A stretch of 64,000 nucleotides of DNA from Eutrophocola sp965662685 (GCA_965662685.1 CBFIIQ010000001.1:62001-126000); one strand, 5' to 3'. Positions 44,246-54,332 are shown, counted from the first letter of the stretch. The notes: generated from the sequence alone by a model not told the origin. Numbers and translations: made by a program.

Positions 44246-45724
44246 TTATATAATCAAATCTTCCGGTACCTCATCAAGCAAAATAGTTTTCGTTTCAGTG
44301 TAGGCTTTCAACCCGGAAATCCCCCCTTCCCTGCCAATACCTGACTGCTTGAATCCACCAAAGGGAAGAAAATAATCAAGGCGGAAGGCATTCTGTGCAT
44401 AAGCGCCGGTACGAATGGCACGGGCAATCTCATAGGCCTTTTTGTTGTCATTAGTTAATACTGCACCAAATAGTCCAAAGTCGGAATCATTGGCCAATCG
44501 AATAGCATCAGTTTCATCATCATAGGGAATGACGCAAAGCACCGGACCAAATATTTCTTCCCGGGCAATTGTCATCCTATTGTCCACATTGGCAAAGAGA
44601 GTCGGATTAATGTAATACCCTTTTTCTATATCTGGACGATCGCCACCGAATATCAATTCAGCACCTTCTGCCTTGCCTTTTTCAATATAGCCTTCAACCC
44701 GTTCCAGTTGTCTGGCCATAGCCAGCGGTCCCATCTGACTTTCAGGATCCATGGGATCACCAACTTTAATACCTTTCAACAGATTTTTCAGAGCTATCAC
44801 CAGTTCATCATGGCGGGCACGGGACACCAGCACCCGACTCAAGGTCACGCAGACCTGACCCGTAGCAAGAATAATAATATTACCCAGCATCTTGGCCGCT
44901 TCTTCAATATCGTAATCATCCAGTACGATTGCCGCAGATTTGCCGCCCAGCTCCAGAGAGCAACGACCGATACGCTCTCCGCACACTGAAGCGATTCGTT
45001 TACCGGCTAGCGTACTGCCAGTGAAACCGACCTTATCCACTCCAGAATTTGAGATGAGGTGGTCAGAAGCCTCCCTGTCACCAGGTACCAGACTAATCAC
45101 GCCTGGCGGAAATCCTGCCGCCTCAGCACATTCGGCCATAATGTAGGCTTCCAGTGGTGTCTCCGGTGCCGGCTTCATGATCACCGCACATCCTGCTAGC
45201 AAGGCCGGTGCAACTTTATTCATCATGATGGTATAGGGCGCATTCCACGGTGCTATAGCTACTACCACACCCACCGGTTCATGGACTACCACTGCAGCAC
45301 CACCATCGGCTGCCAGTTCAGACTCCGCAAACCTGAAACCAGCCGCGCCCTTGGCAAAAAAATCCAGCATAAATGAGCCCAACCCTGTCATCATTTGTGA
45401 GCCCATGTTTAAAGTGCCGGTTTGCAGGGTAAGCGCATTCGTCAGGTCTTCACCGCGCTTGCCTAGTTCTTCCTGGAATCTCTGTAATACCGCCATTCTT
45501 TCTTCAGCTGACATCCTCGGCCAGGGACCGTCATCAAATGCCTTTCTTGCTGCCGCAACAGCCAGATCCATATCTGAATTACCGGCTTTGGCCGTTTGTG
45601 CTGTTATTGTTTCAAGGTGAGGTGACACAATATCCAGCAACCCGGTTTCATCAGGTGACTGCCATTGACCTGCAATAAACAGTTTATCGGGGTGTGTCAG
45701 ATGACAGGGATTGAGTAATGACAT
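44246..45724 (-). CDS. NAD(P)-dependent aldehyde dehydrogenase
   Basis: This 492-residue enzyme has the ALDH superfamily signatures: VGVVVAIAPWNAPYTIMMNK, GFTGSTLAGKRIA, catalytic glutamate in LELGGKSA, catalytic cysteine in ATGQVCVTLSRVLV and the C-terminal EEIFGPVLCVI and PFGGFKQSGIGREGG. It oxidises aldehydes to acids in the cytoplasm. The substrate is not evident; it could process aldehydes made by the PQQ dehydrogenase or from aromatic side chains. It is upstream of the secreted hydrolase on the same strand. Confidence 0.92.
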   Translation of the reverse strand: MSLLNPCHLTHPDKLFIAGQWQSPDETGLLDIVSPHLETITAQTAKAGNSDMDLAVAAARKAFDDGPWPRMSAEERMAVLQRFQEELGKRGEDLTNALTLQTGTLNMGSQMMTGLGSFMLDFFAKGAAGFRFAESELAADGGAAVVVHEPVGVVVAIAPWNAPYTIMMNKVAPALLAGCAVIMKPAPETPLEAYIMAECAEAAGFPPGVISLVPGDREASDHLISNSGVDKVGFTGSTLAGKRIASVCGERIGRCSLELGGKSAAIVLDDYDIEEAAKMLGNIIILATGQVCVTLSRVLVSRARHDELVIALKNLLKGIKVGDPMDPESQMGPLAMARQLERVEGYIEKGKAEGAELIFGGDRPDIEKGYYINPTLFANVDNRMTIAREEIFGPVLCVIPYDDETDAIRLANDSDFGLFGAVLTNDNKKAYEIARAIRTGAYAQNAFRLDYFLPFGGFKQSGIGREGGISGLKAYTETKTILLDEVPEDLII

Positions 45725-45870
45725 GTTTCAGATTTTCTCCATCGCAGCAGGAAAGAATTTATCGACGACCTGAGTGGCCTTGAGATCGTCACAAGAGAAC
45801 ATCATAACGGATTTGAAGTTATATTTAGATTGCCAGGAACGGAATAAGAGTAGGGACTATTAAAACCGAA

Positions 45871-46563
45871 TCAGTCCCCGTTGCGGCCAATACCCCACTG
45901 ACGCCGTGTTGTATTGATAAACATGGTAACCAGGCCAAGCAGTGTTGCCGGTACCAGCAAATAAAGCCCATAAGTGCCCGCATCATCAAAACTTACCAGG
46001 CCGGCACCGAGAAAACTGTAACTGATAACCCCCGGCATGGCACCGAACAAGGTAAGTAACAATAATTTGTCCAGCCTGATAGAAGTCATGGCCAGAACAA
46101 TATTCTGTAAAAGATAGGGCACGAAAAATGTCATTCGAACAATAATGGCAACGATAAACCCATAGCGGTTAATCTGGCCAAGAAATTTTTTCACCTCTTT
46201 TTGTCTACTCGCCAGTTTAGCCATGCCCTTGAATACATAACGTACCGAGATAGTCGAGGCAAAACAACTTATCAGAATACCCGCCAGGCTAACCACTGAT
46301 CCCAGAAATGGACCATAGAGAGCGCCACAGACAATATTCAGGGGAATAAGAATGGGGATAAAAAAGAAAGAACAGAAAAAATAGAGCAATAACAGATATG
46401 CGATACTGAGCAATCCAAATTCGGACAGCAATTGTTCAAAAATGCTTATCAGGGCGGCATCGGAATAGTCAGGAAACAGGTATTTCCTGAGCAAAAACAC
46501 AAGTATGCTCAACACAACCAGCAATAAAACAGGGTTAATTTTCTTTATCAATCTGATGCCCAC
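45871..46563 (-). CDS. VTT-domain inner-membrane protein (TVP38/TMEM64, DedA-like)
   Basis: This 230-residue protein has about six membrane segments and the VTT core: FFIPILIPLNIVCGALYGPFLGSVV, the conserved F/Y-G-x-x-G stretch, then NRYGFIVAIIVRMTFFVPYLLQNIVLAMTSI and GAMPGVISYSFLGAGL. VTT proteins scramble or flip lipids such as undecaprenyl phosphate or phosphatidylethanolamine. The gene is divergent from the DUF6152 gene at 46763 and separated from the upstream part of the aldehyde dehydrogenase gene by a 146-bp gap. Confidence 0.85.
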   Translation of the reverse strand: MGIRLIKKINPVLLLVVLSILVFLLRKYLFPDYSDAALISIFEQLLSEFGLLSIAYLLLLYFFCSFFFIPILIPLNIVCGALYGPFLGSVVSLAGILISCFASTISVRYVFKGMAKLASRQKEVKKFLGQINRYGFIVAIIVRMTFFVPYLLQNIVLAMTSIRLDKLLLLTLFGAMPGVISYSFLGAGLVSFDDAGTYGLYLLVPATLLGLVTMFINTTRRQWGIGRNGD

Positions 46564-46762
46564 CTCCAGGTGCAGGAAAGCATATCACAGCAAATTCCCA
46601 TTATTGAGGCTGTCAGAACAAGTCAGGAAAAATTCATAATATGCCTGTGTAAGCAGTCTAAAACATTGTTTTCCAGCGGGCAGGAAGCTGATCAGTACTG
46701 TCTTATAAAAAGGACGGTTCTTCAGTATCATGGTGGGACTTTTTTGATACTGAGAATTATAC

Positions 46763-47815
46763 ATGCACCGCAAGCAGCGATTATTTCTGTTCATTACCTT
46801 GCTTCTTCCTGGCCTGCTACAGGCGCATCACAGCTTTTTCGGGCGCTTTGATAACAGCAGTTCCATGGAACTGGAAGGTATTGTGACCAATATTCACTGG
46901 CAAAATCCCCATGTTCATATCTTCCTTGAAACCATGGATGACAATGGAGAGACTATTGAATGGGATCTGGAGAGTGGCTCACCTACGCTGATGCAACGTG
47001 CCGGCATTCCCCGTGATGCCATCTCTGTGGGCATGACTATTCGCGTTGCCGCATGGCCACCACTGACGGGCAGAAGAGAAGCCTTTGCCACCAATGTACT
47101 GCTTCCCGATGGTCGTGAACTGGTGATGCAGACTGGCGCCGAGTCCAAATTCAAGGATCAGTTTATTGGCGATTTCTCCTATCGCTTTCGTACCGAGGGT
47201 GACCGCAGCAAACCGGAGCTTGGTTTGTTCAGAATGTGGACTTTTACCGGTGCCGATGGTTTTTTGTTTCCGGAGTCCATTAATCGCAACTATGACCTTA
47301 ACAGCTATCCGATGACTGCTGCGGCAAGACAGGTGCTGGCCAATTTTAATCCGGCCACTGACAATCCAACCAATAACTGCACACCAAAAGGCATGCCGCT
47401 GATCATGGAACAGCCCCTGCCTATGGAAATTATTCGCGAAGGTGACAATGTGGTTTTGCGTATTGAAGAATATGACCTGATGCGAACCATTCATATCGAT
47501 CAGGAATCTGCACCGGCCGGTACCGCCTTTTCACCACTGGGCTACTCAACAGGCTATTGGGATAATGACACTCTGGTGGCCCATACCGACCATATCAATT
47601 GGCCCTGGTTCGATCAGGCCGGTATTCCCCTTAGCACAGAGGCCTCCATCATTGAGCGCTTCACCGCCATCGAGCAGGGTAGCATGCTCGATTATGAAAT
47701 GGTCATCACAGATCCGGTCAACTTCACCGAACCCGTCACTCTGAACAAGAAGTGGATTCATGTGCCGGGCGTGGAAATATTACCGTTCGAGTGTGAAGAA
47801 TATCGTCAGCCGTAA
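46763..47815 (+). CDS. Secreted DUF6152 protein with C-terminal WDNDTLVA domain
   Basis: This 350-residue protein has a signal peptide (MHRKQRLFLFITLLLPGLLQ, then AHHSFFGRFD). DUF6152 spans about residues 22-125 (IHWQNPHVHIFLETMDD, GMTIRVAAWPP). The C-terminal part holds STGYWDNDTLVAHTDHINWPW, ASIIERFTAI and ITDPVNFTEPVTLNKKW, like the protein at 4163 and the single-domain proteins at 12730 and 22181. It is one of two DUF6152 fusions in the window and, unlike that at 4163, is not near a DUF1592 gene. The function is unknown. Confidence 0.8.
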   Translation: MHRKQRLFLFITLLLPGLLQAHHSFFGRFDNSSSMELEGIVTNIHWQNPHVHIFLETMDDNGETIEWDLESGSPTLMQRAGIPRDAISVGMTIRVAAWPPLTGRREAFATNVLLPDGRELVMQTGAESKFKDQFIGDFSYRFRTEGDRSKPELGLFRMWTFTGADGFLFPESINRNYDLNSYPMTAAARQVLANFNPATDNPTNNCTPKGMPLIMEQPLPMEIIREGDNVVLRIEEYDLMRTIHIDQESAPAGTAFSPLGYSTGYWDNDTLVAHTDHINWPWFDQAGIPLSTEASIIERFTAIEQGSMLDYEMVITDPVNFTEPVTLNKKWIHVPGVEILPFECEEYRQP

Positions 47816-47885
47816 ATACCGGGTCTCGCCAAAAGCGGCCGGCTGTCCTGTTTGATTGCTGCATGGGAATTCTGAAAATTCGCCC

Positions 47886-48434
47886 TTAGTGGCTATCCCG
47901 GGCAGCCAACTTTTGTGCATAGGCTTCTACCTGGGCCCAATCGGTATATTCATGGTCCCGGGTAGTATCCGTACTCCCTCCCTCCTTGCCGGCGATGCGT
48001 TTCATCAACCATTTCACCGGCCATTTGTATTGACTGTATTTCAGAGCACCCGCAATCATTTCAATTTCCGGAAAGTTGACCTTAACCTGTTGTGAGAAAG
48101 TCCTGCGCACATCGGCAAGAGACTTTTCGCGCCTGCCGGCATCCCTGGTAGCCGCCGCCATCAACACCAGGAAAAAAGAACGGGGCATGGTAGCAATGAT
48201 GTCTGCATTGTTGTTGATAAACTTCACCATGCTTTTTTCTATTTTGCCAATATGTATGGAGGCACCGAATACCAGGCAATCAAACGACCCCAGCACGATA
48301 CTTTTCGCCCCATAATCAGTGACATCAAGCAGCGTCACGTTGACTCCTGCCATGGCAAGATGATCTGCCAGGGTTCGGGCTATTTTTTCTGTCTGGCCTT
48401 CCTTTGTGGCATATAAAACCAGTATTTTCTCCAT
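47886..48434 (-). CDS. hemG: Protoporphyrinogen IX dehydrogenase, flavodoxin-type
   Basis: This 182-residue flavodoxin-fold protein has the FMN-phosphate loop LYATKEGQTEKIA at the N-terminus, then VFGASIHIGKIEKSMVKFI and FFLVLMAAATRDAGRREK, and ends with KWLMKRIAGKEGG and DHEYTDWAQVEAYAQ, all characteristic of HemG. HemG oxidises protoporphyrinogen IX to protoporphyrin IX with menaquinone or ubiquinone, the penultimate step of heme synthesis, at the inner membrane. The heme-rich proteins of this window depend on that pathway. It is divergent from the ABC transporter genes. Confidence 0.8.
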   Translation of the reverse strand: MEKILVLYATKEGQTEKIARTLADHLAMAGVNVTLLDVTDYGAKSIVLGSFDCLVFGASIHIGKIEKSMVKFINNNADIIATMPRSFFLVLMAAATRDAGRREKSLADVRRTFSQQVKVNFPEIEMIAGALKYSQYKWPVKWLMKRIAGKEGGSTDTTRDHEYTDWAQVEAYAQKLAARDSH

Positions 48435-48596
48435 CAGGGCTCTGCCTTTGTGTTGCGGATAACGCCATGGTCAGGACTAAATTCTCAGCCTGAGGCACCT
48501 TTTAAATTGATATCCATCAATTCTGTGCAATTAATAGCCGGGGATTTAACCAAGCCTCAGTATTTCACTTTAGAATGGTCCCTGGAGGAGATAAAC

Positions 48597-49346
48597 ATGG
48601 TGGAATCTACCGAGCCTGTCTATTACGGGGAAGCCAGTCAGCCCGAACCTGTCCTGCAAGCCAGGAAATTATGCAAAACATACCAGATGGGTGAAATCAC
48701 CGTCACCGCACTCCAGGATGTTGATCTCGATCTGTTTCAGGGGGAACTGGCTGTGTTACTGGGTGCATCCGGTAGCGGAAAGTCCACTCTGCTAAATATT
48801 ATTGGTGGCCTGGATGTGCCAACCTCAGGCAAGGTCCTATACCGGGACCGGGAACTGTCAACACAGATAGATAGGGAGCTTACCAATTACCGCAGAATGC
48901 ATGTTGGTTTTGTTTTTCAGTTTTACAACCTTATCCCCAGCCTCACTGCCAGAGAAAACGTAGCACTTGTCACAGATATTGCAGAAAACCCGATGGATCC
49001 AGTGGATTCCCTGGCACTGGTGGGGCTGGAAAACCGGATCAATCATTTTCCCTCCCAGTTATCCGGAGGCGAACAGCAACGCGTAGCCATCGCCAGAGCC
49101 GTTGCAAAAAAACCGCAGATATTATTATGCGACGAACCTACCGGTGCCCTGGATGCCGAAACCGGCAAACTGGTATTAAAGGTACTTGATACCGTGAATC
49201 GGGAAACCGGGACTACCACCGCCATCATTACCCATAATGTAGATATCGGTGGCATGGGGGACAAAATCATTCGCATGAGCAGTGGCCGCATCGTTGAATA
49301 TCATGAGAATGCCCACCGGGTAAGTATTGACGAGATTGGCTGGTAA
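48597..49346 (+). CDS. ABC transporter ATP-binding protein (MacB/LolD type)
   Basis: The start at 48597 was chosen for its strong ribosome site (GGAGGAGATAAAC); an earlier in-frame ATG at 48450 lacks one. The 249-residue ATPase has Walker A GASGSGKST, Q-loop QFYNLIP, signature LSGGEQQRVAIARA, Walker B ILLCDEPTGALD and the H-loop histidine in IITHN. It is followed 2 bp later by an FtsX-type permease, then an HlyD-like adaptor, so it powers a tripartite export pump of the MacAB or DevBCA kind, which acts from the inner membrane without transporting through its own channel. Confidence 0.92.
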   Translation: MVESTEPVYYGEASQPEPVLQARKLCKTYQMGEITVTALQDVDLDLFQGELAVLLGASGSGKSTLLNIIGGLDVPTSGKVLYRDRELSTQIDRELTNYRRMHVGFVFQFYNLIPSLTARENVALVTDIAENPMDPVDSLALVGLENRINHFPSQLSGGEQQRVAIARAVAKKPQILLCDEPTGALDAETGKLVLKVLDTVNRETGTTTAIITHNVDIGGMGDKIIRMSSGRIVEYHENAHRVSIDEIGW

Positions 49347-49348
49347 TC

Positions 49349-51712
49349 ATGAAAGCCATCAATCAGAAATTATTACGGGAACTCTGGCAAATGCGCATGC
49401 AGGTGATTTCCATTGCTCTGGTTGTGGCCACTGGCATCATGTCTGTTATGACCATGCGTGGTACCTATGAGTCCCTCACCTGGTCACAGTCTTCCTACTA
49501 TCAGCTCACCCGCTTTGCCGATGTCTGGGCTCCTCTGGTGCGGGCCCCGGTTCTTATCTCAGACAAGGTCGCCTCATTACCTGGTGTCGAGTCAGTAGAT
49601 ACCCGCATTACTTTTCTTGCCACCCTGGATCTTGAGGGTCTGGACATGCCAGCCCAGGGCCGCTTTGTCTCTCTGCCCGAGTTCGGGCGTCCACTACTAA
49701 ATGATTTGTTAATCAAGAAAGGTCGCTATATTGTCAGCGGCGCACCCAATGAAGTCATTATCAATGAAAAATTCGCACTGGCCCGGGGACTTGAGCCAGG
49801 GCAGTCAGTGCGGGCAGTAATGAATGGTCGTGCCCGTGACCTGCGCATCGTCGGCATTGCCAATTCACCAGAGCATTCCTATGCAGTACCCCCCGGGGCA
49901 TTGTTCCCTGAAGATGAGCGCTATGGGGTGTTCTGGATGAGCGAGGAAATCCTGGGACCGGCATATGATATGGATGGCGCCTTTAATGAACTTGTAGTGC
50001 GCCTGTCTCCTCAAGCGAATCCGGATGCCGTACTGGATGGTATTGATAACATCCTGGAACCCTATGGTGGACTAGGTGCTTACCTGCGCGAAGATCAACT
50101 CAGTCATCAGATTATCGAAAATGAGCTGACCGAAATCCGTATTAACGGTACTGTCATTCCGGCCATCTTTCTGGGTGTAGCGGTTTTTCTTTTATACCTG
50201 GTACTGGGTCGACTGATTGCCACTCAACGGAACGAGATTGCCGTACTCAAGGCCTTTGGTTACCAGGACCGGGAAGTCGGACGCCACTACCTGATGTATG
50301 CCATGCTTGCGGTCGCTCTGGGTTCTGTAATAGGTGCCATTGGCGGGATCGAACTGGGTGAGGGTATGGTTAACCTCTATCGACAATACCTGGATATTCC
50401 CAATCTGTTTTATCGCGTCACACCGTCACTACTGGTGATGGCAATATCCATCAGCGTACTGGGGGCTTGTGCCGGCGCCCTGTCCGCAGTCAGAAAAGCG
50501 GCCAATCTGCCACCGGCTGAAGCCATGCGACCTGCCAGCCCCACCCGTTTTGAACCCGGCCCTTTCGAAAAAATGGGCGTCGGTAAAATCCTTTCTGCCT
50601 CCGGCAGAATGATACTGAGAAACATTGAGCGCAAACCGATTCAGGGTTTTTTTTCAGCGCTCGGCGTCGCTCTTTCCATGGCCATCCTGGTGCTGGGTAT
50701 GTTCATGTTTGACAGTGTCCTTTACATGATGGACCTGCAGTTCCGCACTATACAGCGCGAAGATCTGACTCTCACCTTCAAGGAAATCATGCCTGATACG
50801 GTGAAATATGAATTACTTAACATGGAGGGCGTCAGCGCTGTAGAAACCTACCGCATGACAGCAGCACGTCTGAAATCCATGCAGCATGAAGAAGAGATTG
50901 CTGTACAAGGCCTGGAAGCTCAAAGCAGGATGCGACGCATAATCAATGCCACCGGCAATGAAATACCAATTCCTGATGGCGGCCTGATTATCAGCGCATT
51001 GCTGGCCAAGCGTCTGCATGTTGGCCCCGGGGACATGCTCAATGTGGAATGGCTGGAGGGCAAGCGACTCGAATCGCGCATCCCTGTCAGCGGCATCGTC
51101 GAGGATTTTATCGGTGTTTCAGCCTATTTGAGCAAACGCAGTCTGAAACAGTTAACGGGTGACTCATGGGTAGTATCCGGTGCTTTCCTGCAAGTCGAGG
51201 AATCCCGACGCGAAGCGCTGCTTGCACATCTAAAGCAGGTCCCTGGCATTGCCGGCGTTTCATCGCCGGAATTAATGCTGCAAACCTTCAACGAAGAGCT
51301 CGCAAAAACTATTGATATCACCACCAGCTTTCTGCTTGGCTTTGCCTGTGTCATAGCCATTGGGGTTATTTATAACGGGGCCCGCATCTCACTTTCCGAA
51401 CGCGGAAGGGAACTGGCCAGCCTACGGGTCATGGGATTTCACAGACAGGAAGTGGCTGTTCTTTTACTCGGTGAACAGGCGCTGGTTACCCTGTTGGGTA
51501 TTCCTCTGGGATGCTGGATTGGCTATGGTCTGTCAAAACTGATTGCAGGGGCTATAGAAACCGACGCCTACCGTATTCCATTTATTGCCGACCCCAAAAC
51601 CTATCTGACGGCGGGAATAATCATTGTGCTTGCTGCATTGGCAAGTGGTTTTGCGGTACGGCGCAGACTGGACCGATTCGATCTGGTCGAAGTCCTGAAA
51701 TCAAGGGAGTAA
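49349..51712 (+). CDS. ABC transporter permease with two FtsX domains
   Basis: This 787-residue membrane protein has an N-terminal membrane anchor (QVISIALVVATGIMSVM), a large periplasmic domain, three membrane segments around residues 260-390, a second periplasmic domain and three more membrane segments at the C-terminus, i.e. two FtsX permease units in tandem, as in DevC-like or LolC/E-like double permeases. Motifs include GRLIATQRNEIAVLKAFGYQ and ISLSERGRELASLRVMGF, which contact the ATPase. It starts 2 bp after the ATPase gene and is followed 6 bp later by the adaptor gene. It probably extrudes a lipid or small molecule with the adaptor. Confidence 0.9.
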   Translation: MKAINQKLLRELWQMRMQVISIALVVATGIMSVMTMRGTYESLTWSQSSYYQLTRFADVWAPLVRAPVLISDKVASLPGVESVDTRITFLATLDLEGLDMPAQGRFVSLPEFGRPLLNDLLIKKGRYIVSGAPNEVIINEKFALARGLEPGQSVRAVMNGRARDLRIVGIANSPEHSYAVPPGALFPEDERYGVFWMSEEILGPAYDMDGAFNELVVRLSPQANPDAVLDGIDNILEPYGGLGAYLREDQLSHQIIENELTEIRINGTVIPAIFLGVAVFLLYLVLGRLIATQRNEIAVLKAFGYQDREVGRHYLMYAMLAVALGSVIGAIGGIELGEGMVNLYRQYLDIPNLFYRVTPSLLVMAISISVLGACAGALSAVRKAANLPPAEAMRPASPTRFEPGPFEKMGVGKILSASGRMILRNIERKPIQGFFSALGVALSMAILVLGMFMFDSVLYMMDLQFRTIQREDLTLTFKEIMPDTVKYELLNMEGVSAVETYRMTAARLKSMQHEEEIAVQGLEAQSRMRRIINATGNEIPIPDGGLIISALLAKRLHVGPGDMLNVEWLEGKRLESRIPVSGIVEDFIGVSAYLSKRSLKQLTGDSWVVSGAFLQVEESRREALLAHLKQVPGIAGVSSPELMLQTFNEELAKTIDITTSFLLGFACVIAIGVIYNGARISLSERGRELASLRVMGFHRQEVAVLLLGEQALVTLLGIPLGCWIGYGLSKLIAGAIETDAYRIPFIADPKTYLTAGIIIVLAALASGFAVRRRLDRFDLVEVLKSRE

Positions 51713-51718
51713 GAATCC

Positions 51719-52897
51719 ATGGCAATTACAAAACCCACATTGAAACGCGGTCTGATCATTGCCATCGCTGCGATGATCATGTCCCTAATTGTTATTTATG
51801 CTATCAGTCCAAGTCCTCTGCCCGTGGAAGCAGCCAGTGCAGAAACACGTACCCTGACCATACTGGTGGAAGAACAGGGTCGCACTCGTGCCCGGGATCC
51901 CTATATTGTGGCTGCCCCCATCACCGGACGTTTACTTCGTTCTGAATTGGACGAGGGGGATATTGTGTCCCGGGGGCAGCTAATCGCGCGCATTGCCCTG
52001 GCCCCGGAGGATCAGCGAACTGAGGCAATTTCCAGAGCTAACCTGACAGCCGCCGAGGCCCGTTATACTGCGGCGCAAGCGGCATTAATGGAAACCGAAA
52101 GCAGCTATGCCAGAGCGCGCAAGGAAGAAGAAAGACGCAATGAATTATTCAAAAATAACCTCACCAGTCAGGAAGAGATGGAATACTATTTTCAGGTTAC
52201 CGATTCTGCAGAAGCCCGACTGCTGAGTGCGCAGGCCACACTGGCCGCAGCAGCAGCCGACATAGAAAGTGCTCGCTCACGCTTGCTGGGAATCAATCTG
52301 GATAACGATGAAGGCATTCTGGAAGTCATTGCACCGGTGGACGGGACCATCTATCGCGTCTATGAAGAAAGCGAACGCATCGTCCAGGCTGGCACGCCAT
52401 TATTTGATATCAGCAATGATGACTCTCTCGAAATAGTCATCGACCTGCTCACTCAGGATGCGGTCAAAGTCGAACCTGGTGATCCAATACTCATTTCCGG
52501 CTGGGGGGATGACCGGGTTATCAGCGCTCGTGTGAGTTATATAGAGCCGCAGGCTTTTACGAAAATCTCGGCACTGGGTGTGGAGGAGCAACGGGTTAAT
52601 GTCATTGGCGAATTTCTGGAATCCCATGCGCCACTGGGCGCTGGTTACCGAATTGAGGCGGGCATTGTAGTTTGGCAAGAGGAAAATGTATTAACGGTTC
52701 CTACCAGTGCAATTTTCCAGCGCAATAACCGCTGGCAGGTTTTTATTATTAATGCGGGCAAGGTTGAGCAACGCACCCTGGAGCTGGGGCAACGCGGACG
52801 TGAGTTTGCCCAGGTGTTCAGTGGTATAAATCCAGGCGACACAGTCATTCTTTATCCCTCGGACCTGATTGCTGAAGGAATCAGCGTCAGTTATTAA
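51719..52897 (+). CDS. HlyD-family periplasmic adaptor subunit
   Basis: This 392-residue protein has one N-terminal membrane segment (GLIIAIAAMIMSLIVIYAIS), a lipoyl/barrel-sandwich domain split by a coiled coil of about 100 residues (RANLTAAEARYTAAQAALME ... AATLAAAAADIESAR), then a beta-barrel domain (VEQRTLELGQRGREFAQVFS). It bridges the inner-membrane permease to an outer-membrane channel. It is the third gene of the ATPase-permease-adaptor operon. No outer-membrane TolC gene is in the window, so a chromosomal TolC elsewhere is probably used. Confidence 0.9.
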   Translation: MAITKPTLKRGLIIAIAAMIMSLIVIYAISPSPLPVEAASAETRTLTILVEEQGRTRARDPYIVAAPITGRLLRSELDEGDIVSRGQLIARIALAPEDQRTEAISRANLTAAEARYTAAQAALMETESSYARARKEEERRNELFKNNLTSQEEMEYYFQVTDSAEARLLSAQATLAAAAADIESARSRLLGINLDNDEGILEVIAPVDGTIYRVYEESERIVQAGTPLFDISNDDSLEIVIDLLTQDAVKVEPGDPILISGWGDDRVISARVSYIEPQAFTKISALGVEEQRVNVIGEFLESHAPLGAGYRIEAGIVVWQEENVLTVPTSAIFQRNNRWQVFIINAGKVEQRTLELGQRGREFAQVFSGINPGDTVILYPSDLIAEGISVSY

Positions 52898-52932
52898 TCC
52901 CTGAATTCCTTAGACCACCCTCAAAGGACAAA

Positions 52933-54306
52933 TTAAAACCATACGCCATTTAATTGACCTGATTCCAGTTCATTGGCATAGCTTAAATAATAATTTCTGT
53001 TAGGTGCGTTATATTCCATCGCTCCCAGACCTCTCAATGCTGCAATCTTGACTGTGCGAGCAAGCTGTCTGTCACCATCATCGAGCCACTTTACATGATC
53101 CGAAAGCTCCAATGCCCACTGGAAGTCTTTGTCTACTAATGCGGACTGCATTTGCTCGCTGAGCTTCTGCGTCCCTCCTGCCAGTTCAGCTACTTTTTGT
53201 GCCCTTATTCTGGGCTCCAAAGGGTTTAATGTTGTCGGATTACCGTCAAACCATCCCAGAAGTCCAGTATAAATTGCCCTGACCGCATTGGGTACTGTCC
53301 CATAAAACTCCAGGAGGTAGGCTTTATTTTTTAGATTTTCAGGGAGTACGACTTCGTGTGCGATTTGCTCCGGGCTCTTACCAGCATTTATTCCTTCGAT
53401 AGTCTGATCGTACACGCTTCTAATTGCTCTGCTGTAATCGTTGAGCGCGTTAGTCGCCTCGCTTTCTCCAAGGATAGGCATTGTGTGTCCGGGAACCACC
53501 GCATCCGGCTTGAATGAAGCCATCCTGGCAACGCTGTCTGACCAGTTCAGCACATTTCGATATGCCGAACCGCGAATAGCATATAAATTAGGGAAGGCGC
53601 TGTAGAAATTGTCTCCCGCGAATAGGACCTTCTCTTCCGGTAGCCATATAAACAATGCATCATCGGTTTCACCAGGAGCAAAGTGGAACTCCACATGAAT
53701 ACCAGCAATCTCTGCACTTAAACCATCAAATGGAACCAGGATAGTGGGAAGCAAAAATCCCTGGCTACGATCACCATCAAATGTATTGGCCGGGGCAACA
53801 CCACGATTTGTTATATCGCTCTGTGGAAGGGAACGGCCAAATTGACGAGCACCTCTTCTGTTTCCTGCTGGGCTGACCGCCTCATCTACGCCGGCATCTG
53901 AGCTGAAACTTTCCATGGCATAAATATCTGGCAAAAAGTCCCCCGCAAAGACTGTACTACCTCCTGTATGGTCGGGATGATTATGGGTATAGATGATAGC
54001 CTTTACTGGTTTGTTGCTATATGCCCGCAAGGCTTCTAGAGCCTTCTCTGCACTGCTTGGCCCCATCAGGGTGTCAACGATAATGACGCCGTCAGTACCA
54101 ACAATCATTGAGGTATTAGCGCCATGGAAACCGACTGCAGTGAATACATTATCAGCTACTTTTATGATTCCCTGCTCAAATTGTTTTTCCTGGGTATTGA
54201 GCATCTCCAATGCCGTATCAGGTTCAACCTGGGTATCGGCATTAGTAGATTCTGAAACCAGAATAACGGCTGAAAAAATGCTGAAAATTCCTGTTATTAA
54301 TTTCAT
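52933..54306 (-). CDS. Secreted MBL-fold hydrolase, alkyl-sulfatase-like
   Basis: The start at 54306 gives a signal peptide (MKLITGIFSIFSAVILVSES) and 457 residues; a longer frame from 54393 lacks a ribosome site and would run into the TonB receptor remnant. The metal site is intact (T-H108-N-H110-P-D112-H113-TGG, HFAPGETDDALFIWLPEEKVLFAGDNF, VPGHTMPI). The C-terminal half matches the alkyl sulfatase dimerisation domain (YTGLLGWFDGNPTTLNP), but the SCP2-like third domain of SdsA1 is missing, so it is shorter than those 600-residue enzymes. It probably cleaves sulfate or other esters. The neighbour upstream is a broken TonB receptor only 26 bp away. Confidence 0.85.
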   Translation of the reverse strand: MKLITGIFSIFSAVILVSESTNADTQVEPDTALEMLNTQEKQFEQGIIKVADNVFTAVGFHGANTSMIVGTDGVIIVDTLMGPSSAEKALEALRAYSNKPVKAIIYTHNHPDHTGGSTVFAGDFLPDIYAMESFSSDAGVDEAVSPAGNRRGARQFGRSLPQSDITNRGVAPANTFDGDRSQGFLLPTILVPFDGLSAEIAGIHVEFHFAPGETDDALFIWLPEEKVLFAGDNFYSAFPNLYAIRGSAYRNVLNWSDSVARMASFKPDAVVPGHTMPILGESEATNALNDYSRAIRSVYDQTIEGINAGKSPEQIAHEVVLPENLKNKAYLLEFYGTVPNAVRAIYTGLLGWFDGNPTTLNPLEPRIRAQKVAELAGGTQKLSEQMQSALVDKDFQWALELSDHVKWLDDGDRQLARTVKIAALRGLGAMEYNAPNRNYYLSYANELESGQLNGVWF

Positions 54307-54332
54307 ATTTTTTTCTGTTAAATGTAGATAAA

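Noticed and set aside
46570..46851. 93-codon frame between the VTT and DUF6152 genes
   Set aside because: No ribosome site and overlap with the DUF6152 signal peptide.
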